Below are positions 7,971 to 17,557 of a stretch of DNA of 64,000 bases, one piece after another. The notes beneath the pieces were generated by a model, which saw only the letters and a list, made by a program, of their open reading frames with translations, was not told where the DNA came from and did no database searches. Where the stretch lies: the NCBI GenBank assembly GCA_050110875.1, contig CP188828.1, positions 186,001 through 250,000 of the forward strand. Reading direction: 5' to 3'. The stretch comes from Methyloligella sp050110875. GTDB taxonomy: Bacteria > Pseudomonadota > Alphaproteobacteria > Rhizobiales > Methyloligellaceae. How positions within the stretch are numbered: the first letter of the stretch is position 1; every line of letters starts with the position of its first letter. The translations under genes and the position numbers were made by a program.

Positions 7971-9236
7971 ATGCGACGAGTCGTCATCACAGGTATGGGT
8001 CTTGTCTCGCCGCTTGCTTGCGGCGTCGACGAGTCTTGGCAAAAGCTGACAGCGGGAAAGAGCGCGGCGCGTCGGATCGAAGATTTCGACGTGTCGGATC
8101 TGAATTGCAAGATCGCGTGTCAGATTCCGCGCGGCGACGGCAGCGACGGCACCTTCAATCCGGACGAGTGGATGGAGCCGAAGGAGCAGCGCAAGGTCGA
8201 CGACTTCATCATCTACGCGATGTCGGCTGCGACCCAGGCATTGGCCGATGCCGGCTGGAAGCCCAGCGAATATGAAGACCAGATCCGCACCGGTGTCATG
8301 GTGGGGTCCGGTATCGGTGGGCTTCAGGGCATCGAGAAAGCCTCTCTGCTGTTTGCCGACAAGGGGCCGCGCCGGCTTAGCCCGTTCTTTATCCCCGGGC
8401 GGCTGATCAATCTCGCATCCGGCTATATTTCCATCGCCCACGGGCTCAAGGGGCCGAACCACGCCGTGGTGACGGCCTGCTCGACGGGGTCGCATGCCAT
8501 TGGCGATGCGTCCCGGCTGGTGGCGCTCGGCGATGCCGATGTCATGCTGGCTGGCGGCACGGAGTCTTCCGTGTGCCGTCTGGCGATCGCGGGCTTTGCG
8601 GCCTGCAAGGCGCTTTCCACCCATTTCAACGACGAACCGGAACGAGCCTCGCGTCCTTACGACCGGGACCGGGATGGCTTCGTGATGGGCGAGGGGGCCG
8701 GGATCGTTGTTCTGGAAGAGCTGGAGCACGCGAAGGCCCGTGGCGCGAAAATCTATGCCGAAGTGATCGGCTATGGACTTTCGGGCGATGCCTACCACAT
8801 CACCGCTCCGGCGGAGGATGGCGACGGCGCTTATCGCTGCATGTCGGCCGCGGTCCAGCGGGCCGGGATCGATGCGGCGGATATCGATTACATCAACGCC
8901 CATGGCACATCGACCCCTATGGGGGACGAGATCGAGCTCGGTGCGGTGGAGCGTCTCTTCGGCAATGCCGCCGGCAAGATCGCCATGTCGTCCACGAAAT
9001 CGGCTATCGGGCATCTGCTCGGCGCCGCCGGGGCAGTCGAGGCGATTTTCTGCACCCTCGCGATTCGCGACAATGTCGTGCCGCCGACGCTGAATTTGGA
9101 CAATCCATCGATCGAGACCGCGATCGATCTGATACCGCATCAGGCACAGGAGCGTGCCGTCAACACGGTGCTGTCAAATTCCTTCGGTTTCGGTGGGACC
9201 AATGCCTCGCTCATCTTGCGGCGCTACGACGCTTGA
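7971..9236 (+). CDS. fabF: 3-oxoacyl-ACP synthase II (KAS II)
   Basis: Condenses malonyl-ACP with acyl-ACP in fatty acid elongation. The 421-residue protein begins MRRVVITGMGLVSPL. Active-site Cys170 lies in VVTACSTGSHAIGDA; the two catalytic His residues are in INAHGTSTPMGD and KSAIGHLLGAAGA. The C-terminal NSFGFGGTNASLI is the family signature. It follows acpP by 88 bases on the same strand and is the last fab gene before mltG. Confidence 0.97.
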   Translation: MRRVVITGMGLVSPLACGVDESWQKLTAGKSAARRIEDFDVSDLNCKIACQIPRGDGSDGTFNPDEWMEPKEQRKVDDFIIYAMSAATQALADAGWKPSEYEDQIRTGVMVGSGIGGLQGIEKASLLFADKGPRRLSPFFIPGRLINLASGYISIAHGLKGPNHAVVTACSTGSHAIGDASRLVALGDADVMLAGGTESSVCRLAIAGFAACKALSTHFNDEPERASRPYDRDRDGFVMGEGAGIVVLEELEHAKARGAKIYAEVIGYGLSGDAYHITAPAEDGDGAYRCMSAAVQRAGIDAADIDYINAHGTSTPMGDEIELGAVERLFGNAAGKIAMSSTKSAIGHLLGAAGAVEAIFCTLAIRDNVVPPTLNLDNPSIETAIDLIPHQAQERAVNTVLSNSFGFGGTNASLILRRYDA

Positions 9237-9334
9237 CGAAAGCGGACCTTTCTCTTGCCAGCTCGTCCCGGCTTTAGCCATATTTTCCCCGCAGGGGATA
9301 GACGGTATCGCCATAACCTTGAGGCTTCCACCTC

Positions 9335-10675
9335 ATGTCCATGACCGGAGGGGAGAAACCAGGATCCGATAGGGGGGATCCGTTTTCCCTGGCCGATCAG
9401 AGGGGACGCAGCCTTGCACCGAGACCGCGCAGTCCTGCAGAGGCCCTGCAGCCGCGTCCGGCGCCGGCGCGGCCAAAACGCGAACCGCGAAACGTGCAAA
9501 TGCATCCGTTCTTGAGAATCATAAATCGCGTTCTGACCCTGATCCTGGTGGCAGCAGGTATCGGGGTGGGGCTTTTGTATTTTCTGAAGGTGCAGTTCGA
9601 CAAGCCGGGCCCGCTGGAGACCGCCAAGGTGGTGGTGATCCCGCAGGGGCGGGGCGTGAGCGGTATTGCCGACCAACTGCAATCGGAAGGGGTGATTTCA
9701 GACCGGCGGGTCTTCGTCACCACGTCCTATTACTTCAATTACATCAAGGGCGACTCCACCTTGAAGGCTGGCGAATACGAATTCGCCGCCCATACCAGCA
9801 TGCGCGATGTGCTCGACAAGCTGGTGGAAGGGAAGAGCATCCGCCACAAGGTGACCATCGCCGAGGGGCTGACCAGCCAACAGGTGGTTCGCAAGCTGCT
9901 GGATCACCCCGAGCTGACCGGCGAGATCACCGAGATCCCACCGGAAGGCTCGCTGCTTCCCGATACCTATCTCTTCCGGCGGGGCGAGAGCCGGCAAGAC
10001 ATTCTCAACCGCATGGCGCAAGCCCAGCAGGTCTTCCTGGCCGAGCATTGGAAGGATAGGGCGCCTGATTTGCCGATCCAGACTCCGCAAGAGGCACTGA
10101 TCCTCGCCTCCATCGTGGAAAAGGAAACGGGCGTCGAGGGCGAGCGGCCGCATATCGCGGCGGTGTTCCATAACCGGTTGCGCAAGAGCATGCGGCTCCA
10201 GTCGGATCCCACCATCATTTACGGGCTGGTGGGCGGCCAAGGAAAGCTCGGACGGCCGATCCTGCAGAGCGAGCTTGATAAGAAGACGGTCTACAACACC
10301 TATCAGATCGACGGGCTGCCCCCGACGCCGATCGCCAATCCGGGGCGTTCGGCCATTCTGGCCACGCTGAACCCGGCCGCGACCGACGCGCTTTACTTCG
10401 TGGCCGATGGAAGCGGCGGGCATGCCTTTGCCGCCTCGCTCAGCGACCATAACGACAATGTCGCCGAATGGCGCAAGATCCAGCGGCAGAAAAGGCAGGA
10501 AGAAGAGGCCCGTCAGGCCGCGGCGGATGGGGCGGCCAGCACCGATCTTCCCGGGGGCGAGGGCGAGCCCGAGTCTGGATTGGACGCTTCTGCCGGCATC
10601 GCGGCCGACCCAGCCGCTGGCGACGGAAAACCGCCGCTTCCGGTTCGCAATCCGAAGCTGGGTTCGACACCTTAA
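9335..10675 (+). CDS. mltG: Endolytic murein transglycosylase MltG
   Basis: Membrane-bound lytic transglycosylase thought to cut nascent peptidoglycan strands and set glycan length. The protein is 446 residues: a cytoplasmic Pro/Arg-rich tail (1-57), one membrane helix (VLTLILVAAGIGVGLLYFL), a LysM-like region, then the YceG catalytic domain. The catalytic Glu is in LASIVEKETG, and HNRLRKSMRLQSDPTIIYG follows as the family signature. The last 60 or so residues are low-complexity and Ala/Gly/Pro-rich. It sits after fabF, where mltG or pabC-mltG is common. Confidence 0.94.
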   Translation: MSMTGGEKPGSDRGDPFSLADQRGRSLAPRPRSPAEALQPRPAPARPKREPRNVQMHPFLRIINRVLTLILVAAGIGVGLLYFLKVQFDKPGPLETAKVVVIPQGRGVSGIADQLQSEGVISDRRVFVTTSYYFNYIKGDSTLKAGEYEFAAHTSMRDVLDKLVEGKSIRHKVTIAEGLTSQQVVRKLLDHPELTGEITEIPPEGSLLPDTYLFRRGESRQDILNRMAQAQQVFLAEHWKDRAPDLPIQTPQEALILASIVEKETGVEGERPHIAAVFHNRLRKSMRLQSDPTIIYGLVGGQGKLGRPILQSELDKKTVYNTYQIDGLPPTPIANPGRSAILATLNPAATDALYFVADGSGGHAFAASLSDHNDNVAEWRKIQRQKRQEEEARQAAADGAASTDLPGGEGEPESGLDASAGIAADPAAGDGKPPLPVRNPKLGSTP

Positions 10676-10836
10676 TCCGCGCTGGAACGGCAGGGCATTC
10701 GTCCTTAACCTTCGCGCGCGGTTCCTCCTGAACGCAGAAGCCCGTACTGTGTAAAACACTGCGACTCGGCCTATAAGCCGCCATGGCTGCCAGGGGCCGG
10801 CGGCCATCGCTCTTCAGCCAAAGCAAGGCGCCACCC

Positions 10837-11721
10837 ATGACCGTGAAAAGCATGACGGGATTTTCAGCCAGCGACGGCGTGCATGCCGAGACGCGTTGGC
10901 AATGGGAAGGGCGCAGTGTGAATGGGCGCACTCTGGAGCTTCGCTTTCGCTTTCCGCCCGGATTCGATGCGCTCGAGCGAGAGGCGCGGCAGCGCTGCCA
11001 GGCGGCGCTCGCCCGGGGCAATTGCTCGATCTCGCTTCGGATCCAGCGCGAGGCCGTGGCGAGCGAGATTCGATTGAATGAGACGGGACTGCGCCAGGCC
11101 CTCGCGGTGGCCAAGGCCGCCTCCGAGATGACGGCGATGACGCCCCCCTCTCTCGATACGCTTCTCGCCATGCGCGGTGTGGTGGAGACCGTCGACGGCG
11201 AGGAGAGCGAGGAGGCGCGCAAGGCTCTGGACTCCGCCTTGCTCGCAGGGCTTGCCGAGATGCTGGAGGGGCTTGCCGCGGCGCGGGCGTCAGAGGGTGA
11301 ACGGCTCGGTGCGATCATTGCCGGGCAGCTCGACGAGATCGAGGAGCTCGTGGGCAAGATTTCCGGCGCCGCGTCTCGTCAGCCGGAGGCCATTGCAGCG
11401 CGGCTATCGGAACAGATCGCGCGTCTTACCGAGGATAATTCCCTCGATCCCGCGCGGCTGCATCAGGAAGCGGTCTTGCTTGCCTCCAAGGCGGATGTGC
11501 AGGAGGAACTGGATCGGCTGCATGCTCATATCGGGGCGGCGCGGACGCTTCTGGAAGAGACGGGACCGATCGGGCGGAAATTGGAATTCCTGGCCCAGGA
11601 GTTCAACCGGGAAGCCAATACGATCTGCTCGAAGGCGAACGATGTCGAAATCAGCCATGCCGGGCTTGCGCTGAAAAGCGTGATCGATCAATTCCGCGAG
11701 CAGGTGGCGAATATCGAATGA
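10837..11721 (+). CDS. YicC family endoribonuclease-like protein
   Basis: Member of the YicC/YloC family, whose characterised members act as endoribonucleases in RNA turnover. The start at 10837 gives MTVKSMTGFSASDG, the typical N-terminus, and 294 residues. The SVNGRTLELRFRFP segment and the C-terminal GRKLEFLAQEFNREANTICSKAND signature with the closing FREQVANIE are well conserved. An in-frame upstream ATG at 10783 exists but lacks family sequence. It is followed by gmk, the usual neighbour of yicC. Confidence 0.92.
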   Translation: MTVKSMTGFSASDGVHAETRWQWEGRSVNGRTLELRFRFPPGFDALEREARQRCQAALARGNCSISLRIQREAVASEIRLNETGLRQALAVAKAASEMTAMTPPSLDTLLAMRGVVETVDGEESEEARKALDSALLAGLAEMLEGLAAARASEGERLGAIIAGQLDEIEELVGKISGAASRQPEAIAARLSEQIARLTEDNSLDPARLHQEAVLLASKADVQEELDRLHAHIGAARTLLEETGPIGRKLEFLAQEFNREANTICSKANDVEISHAGLALKSVIDQFREQVANIE

Positions 11722-11740
11722 GGCGGGCAATGAGGCTGGT

Positions 11741-12376
11741 ATGAGCGAAGAGATCGCGCGCAGGGGGATGATGCTGGTGCTGTCCTCGCCGTCCGGGGCG
11801 GGCAAGACGACGCTGGCGCGTCAGCTTCTGGAAGACGAGGAGGGGATCGAGATGTCGATCTCCTGCACCACTCGGCCGTCACGGCCCGGCGAGCAGGACG
11901 GCAGGGATTACTTTTTCGTCGATCACGACCGCTTCATCGAGATGCAGAGCGAGGACGCGTTTCTCGAATGGGCCGTGGTTTTCGACAATCGCTACGGCAC
12001 GCCCCGAAAGCCCGTGGAGGATGCCCTGTCGCAAGGCAAGGACGTTCTATTCGACGTCGATTGGCAAGGGGCGCAGGAGCTCCGCAAGAACGCCAATTCG
12101 GATGTGGTCTCGGTCTTCGTGCTGCCGCCCTCGGCCCAGGCCTTGGAAGAGCGTCTCAAGCAACGCGCGCAGGATCACGAGGACGTGGTGCGAAAGCGCA
12201 TGCAGGGCGCCAGCAACGAGATCCAGCACTGGGACGATTACGACTATGTCATCGTCAATTCCGATGTGGCGCGGTCGCTCGCCTTCCTGAAGGCCATTCT
12301 GTCGGCCGAACGGGTTCGCCGCGATCGGCTGACGGGTCTGCCCAGCTTCGTGAAGGGGCTTTTGGCCGATCTTTAG
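11741..12376 (+). CDS. gmk: Guanylate kinase
   Basis: Phosphorylates GMP to GDP using ATP. The P-loop is SSPSGAGKTTL near residues 10-20, and the GMP-binding segment with TTRPSRPGEQDGRDYFFVD follows. It is 211 residues, normal length. The stop overlaps the convergent rsmA stop by a few bases (12373-12376), so the two transcripts run into each other. Confidence 0.97.
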   Translation: MSEEIARRGMMLVLSSPSGAGKTTLARQLLEDEEGIEMSISCTTRPSRPGEQDGRDYFFVDHDRFIEMQSEDAFLEWAVVFDNRYGTPRKPVEDALSQGKDVLFDVDWQGAQELRKNANSDVVSVFVLPPSAQALEERLKQRAQDHEDVVRKRMQGASNEIQHWDDYDYVIVNSDVARSLAFLKAILSAERVRRDRLTGLPSFVKGLLADL

Positions 12377-13221
12377 GGCATATCCCGCAGAGCGTTCGCC
12401 AGGTTGCAGAAATCGCTTATCTGAAGCTCTTCGGCCCGGCGGGTCGGCGAGATTCCGAGCTGCTCCAAGAGAGGCTCGATATCGGGGCTGAGCCGGCGTA
12501 GCGCGCCGCGCAGCATCTTGCGCCGCTGGCCGAAGGCGGCTGCCGTTACCTTCTCCAGCATAGCGGGATCGCAATCGGGATCCGGTGTGGGTTTCGGCAC
12601 GAGCTCGACCACGGCGGAGTCCACCTTGGGCTGAGGCGTGAAGGCGCGGGCCGGCACGCTGAAGAGAATGCGGCAGTCGCAGCGCCAGCCGGCGAAGACG
12701 GCGAGACGGCCGTAATCCTTGGTGCCGGGTTTGGCGACGATGCGTTCTGCCACCTCGCGCTGGAACATCAGCACCATGCGATCGAACCAGGGCGGCCAAG
12801 GATCGGTCTTCAACCAATCGATCAGGAGAGGCGTGCCGACGCTATAGGGCAGGTTGGAGACGATGCGGGCAGGCGCAGGCGAATCGAGCGCGCCGTAGTC
12901 GAAGCCGAGTGCATCCGCTTCGACCACCTCCAGCCGGTCCGGATAGGCGGCCTGGATCTCCATGAGCGCTGGGAGGCAGCGCGCATCGCGCTCAATGGCG
13001 ATGACCCTGCGGGCGCCCTCCATGAGAAGGGCGCGGGTCAGCCCGCCGGGGCCGGGGCCCACTTCTACTATCGTAGCCCCGTCCAAGGGTTCGGCGGCAC
13101 GGGCGATGCGGCGGGTCAGGTTGAGATCGAGCAGGAAGTTCTGACCCAGGCTGCGCTTGGCCCGCAGATCGTGAGCGGCGATCACATCGCGCAAAGGCGG
13201 CAGCCCGTCGGGCGCGATCAC
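12373..13221 (-). CDS. rsmA: 16S rRNA dimethyladenosine transferase
   Basis: Dimethylates two adjacent adenosines near the 3-prime end of 16S rRNA (A1518 and A1519 in E. coli numbering). It is 282 residues, with KRSLGQNFLLDLNL at the N-terminus, the SAM motif VEVGPGPGGLTRALL, and the catalytic NLPYSVGTPLL. Its start overlaps the pdxA stop by four bases. It is the last gene of the lptF-lptG-lptD-surA-pdxA-rsmA run, as in many proteobacteria. Confidence 0.97.
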   Translation of the reverse strand: MIAPDGLPPLRDVIAAHDLRAKRSLGQNFLLDLNLTRRIARAAEPLDGATIVEVGPGPGGLTRALLMEGARRVIAIERDARCLPALMEIQAAYPDRLEVVEADALGFDYGALDSPAPARIVSNLPYSVGTPLLIDWLKTDPWPPWFDRMVLMFQREVAERIVAKPGTKDYGRLAVFAGWRCDCRILFSVPARAFTPQPKVDSAVVELVPKPTPDPDCDPAMLEKVTAAAFGQRRKMLRGALRRLSPDIEPLLEQLGISPTRRAEELQISDFCNLANALRDMP

Positions 13222-14243
13222 GAGGCGCTGTCCTGGGCGGCTGCGCGTTTCGCCATTCGATCGGCGAGACGGATCGCTTCGGTCAGGCTTGCAGGGTTTG
13301 CCTTGCCGCTGCCTGCGATGGCGAAAGCCGTACCGTGGTCGGGAGAGGTCCTGACGAAGGGGAGCCCCAGGGTCGCGTTCACCCCGGTCTCGAAGGCGAG
13401 GGTCTTGATGGGGATGAGGGCCTGATCGTGATACATGGCGAGGACCACGTCGTAAGTCTCGCGTGCCGCCGCATGGAACATCGTATCGGCGGGATGCGGT
13501 CCGGTGACATCGAAGCCCTCGGCCTTGGCCGCGTCGATCGCGGGAACGATGATGCGTTCCTCTTCATCGCCTAAGGTCCCGCTCTCGCCCGCGTGCGGGT
13601 TCAGGCCGGTGAGGGCGAGGCGCGGGCGTGGAATGCCGAAATAGCGGCGGAAGCCTTCTGACGTGATGCGAATGGTCTCCAAAATCAGCGTTTGGGTGAG
13701 GGCGCCGGGCACGTCCTTGAGCGGTATGTGGATGGTTACGGGGACGATCTTCAGTACTGCCGATGCGAGCAGCATGACCGGGTGAAGCTGTTCGCCAGGT
13801 CCGGCCGCCAAGGCGGCGAGATATTCCGTATGGCCGGGATAGGGGAAGCCGGCGCGAGTCAGAACCACCTTGCTGATCGGATTGGTGACCACGGCGGAAG
13901 CGAGGCCGCCGCGGGTCAGGTCCACGGCCTGCTCGATCGCCCCTTGGATCGCGGGGGCGGCGGCTTCGTCCGGCTTGCCTGGAATCACTTCGCTGGCCAG
14001 CGGCACCGGCAGGATGGGGAGCGCCTGGCCGAAGCATCCGATCGCCTCTTCCGGCTCCTCGACGATTTCGAAGGGTACGGTCATGCCAAGCGATCTGGCC
14101 CGGGTCGCCAGCATGTCGGGATCGCCGAGCAGGAAGAAGGGGGGCAGGGCCGTTGCGTCGCGCTCCGCCCAAACGGCAAGCGTAATATCCGGACCGATCC
14201 CCGCGGGATCGCCCATGGTCAACGCGATGGGGCGCTCAATCAT
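13218..14243 (-). CDS. pdxA: 4-hydroxythreonine-4-phosphate dehydrogenase
   Basis: NAD-dependent enzyme of the DXP-dependent pyridoxal phosphate pathway. It is 341 residues and begins RPIALTMGDPAGIGPDITL, the PdxA signature. Metal-binding His residues occur in YPGHTEYLA and in AMYHDQALIPIKTL; GLNPHAGESG is also diagnostic. It sits between surA and rsmA, the standard position. Confidence 0.97.
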   Translation of the reverse strand: MIERPIALTMGDPAGIGPDITLAVWAERDATALPPFFLLGDPDMLATRARSLGMTVPFEIVEEPEEAIGCFGQALPILPVPLASEVIPGKPDEAAAPAIQGAIEQAVDLTRGGLASAVVTNPISKVVLTRAGFPYPGHTEYLAALAAGPGEQLHPVMLLASAVLKIVPVTIHIPLKDVPGALTQTLILETIRITSEGFRRYFGIPRPRLALTGLNPHAGESGTLGDEEERIIVPAIDAAKAEGFDVTGPHPADTMFHAAARETYDVVLAMYHDQALIPIKTLAFETGVNATLGLPFVRTSPDHGTAFAIAGSGKANPASLTEAIRLADRMAKRAAAQDSAS

Positions 14244-14275
14244 GAATGTGGGCGTATGCCGCGATGCGGCTCACG

Positions 14276-15244
14276 TCAACGGCGCTCGATATAGGCGTCG
14301 TTCTTAAGGTCGCGCAACAACCGCTCGGCGCGGATCTTCATTTCCTTGGTCATCAGGCTGCGCTTGGCCACGTCGCGCTCCTGGGGGATGTCGGAGCTGC
14401 TGTCCTTGCCGCAGAGCACGTAGACATCCACGCTCCCGGAGGACACGGTGGGCGCGACCATCGAATTGACCTCGGCATGCATCAGCATGGTGCGGGCCGG
14501 CTGCGGTACGTTGGAAGCCTTGGTCTGGCTGATGGTCTGCATGGTCGCGCCGGGAAAATCCTTCACCAACACCTCGGTTCTCGCGCAGGTCCGGAAGCGG
14601 GTGCGCAGGGTATCGGCCTGGGCGATCTGACGGGCAATGGCGGCATCGCCTCGGGCGGGGAAGCGGATCTTCTGCAGCGCAAAAGTGGTGTTTTGGGCCA
14701 GACTGCCCGTGTCGGATTGGGACAGGGCTTCGTCGATATCCGTCTCGCCGATATTCACGGTGTGGCGAAACTTCTTGACGATGACGTCCTGCCAGATCAG
14801 CTGGGCACGGATCCGGTCTTTCAAGGTCTTTATGTTTACGCCAGCCTGGCCCAATGCTTTGGCCAGGCCGTCGGCGGTCAGCTTGTTCTTCTCCGCCATG
14901 TTGCTGACCACCTTGTTCACGTCAGACTCGTCGGCGAAGACCTTGAGCTCCTTGCCTTGCTGTATCTGCAAGCGCTCTTCGATCAACATATCCGTCGCCT
15001 TCTTCCGCAACTCCGCGGAGGGCTGCTGCTGGGTGGTGATGGCGAGGAAGCGGGTGCGCTGCTCGATATCGTAGGCGGAGATCGGGTCGTCATTGACGAG
15101 AACGACGATGGATTGCTCGCTTTGCGCTGCTGCGGGCGCAGACCAGGCCAGAGCGCAGACGACGATGGCTGCAAGGGCCAGGAGCGCCTTGCCGCCTGTC
15201 GCGATTTCACATCTTCCGGCCTCGAAATTGAGCGATCTCAGCAT
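14276..15244 (-). CDS. surA: SurA-type periplasmic chaperone / peptidylprolyl isomerase
   Basis: Periplasmic chaperone for outer-membrane proteins. The 322-residue product has a signal peptide (LLALAAIVVCALAWSAPAAAQ), then the SurA N-terminal domain with IVVLVNDDPISAYDIEQRTRF. A parvulin-like C-terminal part is poorly conserved, ending VYVLCGKDSSS. No second rotamase domain is present, which is usual in alphaproteobacteria; E. coli SurA has two. It is three bases from lptD, whose product is a main SurA client. Confidence 0.88.
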   Translation of the reverse strand: MLRSLNFEAGRCEIATGGKALLALAAIVVCALAWSAPAAAQSEQSIVVLVNDDPISAYDIEQRTRFLAITTQQQPSAELRKKATDMLIEERLQIQQGKELKVFADESDVNKVVSNMAEKNKLTADGLAKALGQAGVNIKTLKDRIRAQLIWQDVIVKKFRHTVNIGETDIDEALSQSDTGSLAQNTTFALQKIRFPARGDAAIARQIAQADTLRTRFRTCARTEVLVKDFPGATMQTISQTKASNVPQPARTMLMHAEVNSMVAPTVSSGSVDVYVLCGKDSSSDIPQERDVAKRSLMTKEMKIRAERLLRDLKNDAYIERR

Positions 15245-15247
15245 GGC

Positions 15248-17557
15248 CTAATTATCCGAATCGAAGCTTCCGGCGTCGGTTTTCAACTCGTAGTCGCCAA
15301 GATACTTCAACGAGAACTGGGCCATAATACGCCGATCAGGATCGATATCCTGATCCTCGAAGTTCGACCTCAGATAGGTGAGGGCGAAGGTGAAGCAATC
15401 GTCCTGATAGCGCAGGCCGATGCCGTCCTGCAGGGTGAGGTCGTCCTCCAGGTCGTAGCGATACTGGCCGAGCAGCGCCCACCTGTCCGTAAGGGCCAGG
15501 GCGCCGCGGGTGCGCACCTCCTCGCGATCCTCGACATAGAAATCGGTGTCGCCCGGAACGTCGGCATAGTTGACCGAGACGGAGATCGGGCCGTAATTCG
15601 CATAGCTGCCCAGATCGGTCCGGCGGATATCGAAATCCTCCTCGTCGAAGCGCGCCTGGGCCGAGAAGCCGAGATAGCTCGAAGCCTGGATATAGGCGCC
15701 GGTGACGTAGTCGGACCGGTCGGTCGCGAGGCCCGAGCTTTCGTCGAACGGGCTGTCGCCGGCGAGCTGATAGCTCTGGCCGAAGACCGTGCGCAGATAG
15801 GCGCCGGAATAGAGCTGGGCCGTATAGCGGATGCCGACATTGGCGCGGGTGCCCGTCTCAATGCGGTCATAGCCGGAGAACTTGTCGATATCGAACAGGA
15901 TGGTGTCGTCGAAGACGAGGCTGTTGGCGTCCTCGTTGGGAATCTCGTCCTGGTTGCCGACGGAGTTGGGCCGGGTGATGATCTGGGCGATCGGCTCCAT
16001 GACATGGGTCATGTTGCCGGTGGTGGCGATGAAGGGATAGCGGTACTCCGCACCGGCCACGGCATTGCCGCGGACCAGAGATCCCTCGTCGCCTTCCGGA
16101 TAATTGGAGATGTCGTAGGCATCGCCACGAAGACCGGCGAAGGGCGTATAGACCTGGCCCATGCCATCGATGATCTCGCGCCGCCAATTGGCTTCCATGA
16201 TCACCCTGTTGCTGTCGGCGCCGTCGACCCGGGACAGGCTCATGGCATTGGAGTTGAAGCTCAGCTCACCGCCCAGGATCGGCTGATCGACGATGTAGTC
16301 GTAGTCGATGATCGGATGGACCCGCGTCTTGGACTCGTCGTCGTCATAGTAGATCAGCCCGTCCGTATAATAGGCGCGCATGCTCATGTAGTTCCGGTCG
16401 TGCAAGCCCTCCAGGTAGACTTGCGAGACCCGGTCGGTCTTGAGGTAGCTGTCGAGCTGATAGAAGCGCCGGAAGGTGTCGTCGGACTCCGCCAGGATAT
16501 CCCAGCCCCAGGACCAGTAAGGGTTGAGCGCGAAACGGCCGGCGGTTTTGATGCTGCCCCGGAAATCCGAATTGGCGGGGCTGTCGACATCGCCGTTGTC
16601 GTACACGCCGGCCAGCTCGACATGGTACGAGCCGTTGGCCAGCCGATGGCGCCAGTCGCCGCGCAGCAGCACGTTCTGCTTCGTCGTCACCATGGGCGAG
16701 AAGGTGAAGTCGTAATGATCCGACAGGGCGAAGTAGTAGGGCGTCGTAAGGGTGCTGCCGAGATCGTCCGAATGGGTATAGACCGGCATCAGGAAGCCCG
16801 ACTTGCGCTTCACCGTCGGATCGGCGGTCTGCAGGTAGGGCGTCCAGGCAATCGGCACGCCGAACAAGTCGAAGGCGGCATTGCGGAAGGTGATCGTCGC
16901 CTCTTCCTTGTTGTGGGTGATCTCCTTCGCCCGTACCCGCCAGGTCGGCGCCTTGTCCGGGTTTTCGCGACACGGCTTACACGGGGTGAACCAACCCTGC
17001 TGGAACTCCGTCACATTGCCGGCCTGACGCGAAGCCGTATTGGCGACGATGCGGGTGTCGTCCTGGGTCACGACCTTCAAGGCATCGATGAAGCCGTCGC
17101 GGAAATCGTCCGTCAGCGTCATCTGGTTTGAGGTGATGACGGCGCCGTCCGGATCCTTGATGCGGACATTGCCTTCCGCCGAGAGGGTGTTGGAATTGCG
17201 GTCATAGACCACCCGGTCGGCCAGCAGGGTGTAGTCGCCGTAATAGATCTCGACATTGCCCTTGGCGGTCACCCGGTTGCTGTCGTTGTCGTAGACCATC
17301 TCGTCGGCTTGCAGGAGCATCGGCGCGTTCTCGTCGATGTTCGGCGGATTGACGATATTGGTCAGGTCGTCCTCGTTGCGCGCCAGAGCTTCATGGGGGA
17401 TGACGAAGCAAGAGCCGATCAGGACGACCATTACGAGGGCGGAGACAAGACGTGCGCAACCCTCCTGCGCACGCGAAATTATTTCCGCCTTAGACGCAGC
17501 AAGGCCGGGCAGGGCCCGGCGCGCGATACGCGATACTCTCAACAAAACCGCCATCAT
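15248..17557 (-). CDS. lptD: LPS assembly outer-membrane protein LptD
   Basis: Beta-barrel protein that inserts lipopolysaccharide into the outer leaflet of the outer membrane. It is 769 residues. A long N-terminal signal region (through HEALA) precedes the OstA/LptA-like jellyroll (PMLLQADEMVYDNDSNRVTAKGNVEIYYG), followed by the LptD barrel with repeated aromatic/acidic strands. A CKPC pair is present in the N-terminal half; a matching pair of C-terminal Cys needed for the E. coli disulfide pattern is not obvious (one Cys at RYQDDCFTF). Its start overlaps the lptG stop by four bases. Confidence 0.95.
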   Translation of the reverse strand: MMAVLLRVSRIARRALPGLAASKAEIISRAQEGCARLVSALVMVVLIGSCFVIPHEALARNEDDLTNIVNPPNIDENAPMLLQADEMVYDNDSNRVTAKGNVEIYYGDYTLLADRVVYDRNSNTLSAEGNVRIKDPDGAVITSNQMTLTDDFRDGFIDALKVVTQDDTRIVANTASRQAGNVTEFQQGWFTPCKPCRENPDKAPTWRVRAKEITHNKEEATITFRNAAFDLFGVPIAWTPYLQTADPTVKRKSGFLMPVYTHSDDLGSTLTTPYYFALSDHYDFTFSPMVTTKQNVLLRGDWRHRLANGSYHVELAGVYDNGDVDSPANSDFRGSIKTAGRFALNPYWSWGWDILAESDDTFRRFYQLDSYLKTDRVSQVYLEGLHDRNYMSMRAYYTDGLIYYDDDESKTRVHPIIDYDYIVDQPILGGELSFNSNAMSLSRVDGADSNRVIMEANWRREIIDGMGQVYTPFAGLRGDAYDISNYPEGDEGSLVRGNAVAGAEYRYPFIATTGNMTHVMEPIAQIITRPNSVGNQDEIPNEDANSLVFDDTILFDIDKFSGYDRIETGTRANVGIRYTAQLYSGAYLRTVFGQSYQLAGDSPFDESSGLATDRSDYVTGAYIQASSYLGFSAQARFDEEDFDIRRTDLGSYANYGPISVSVNYADVPGDTDFYVEDREEVRTRGALALTDRWALLGQYRYDLEDDLTLQDGIGLRYQDDCFTFALTYLRSNFEDQDIDPDRRIMAQFSLKYLGDYELKTDAGSFDSDN

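Noticed and set aside
14246..17131. A 961-codon open frame on the plus strand opposite surA and lptD
   Set aside because: It is antisense to two clear genes, has no recognisable domain and results from the GC-rich codon pattern of the opposite strand.
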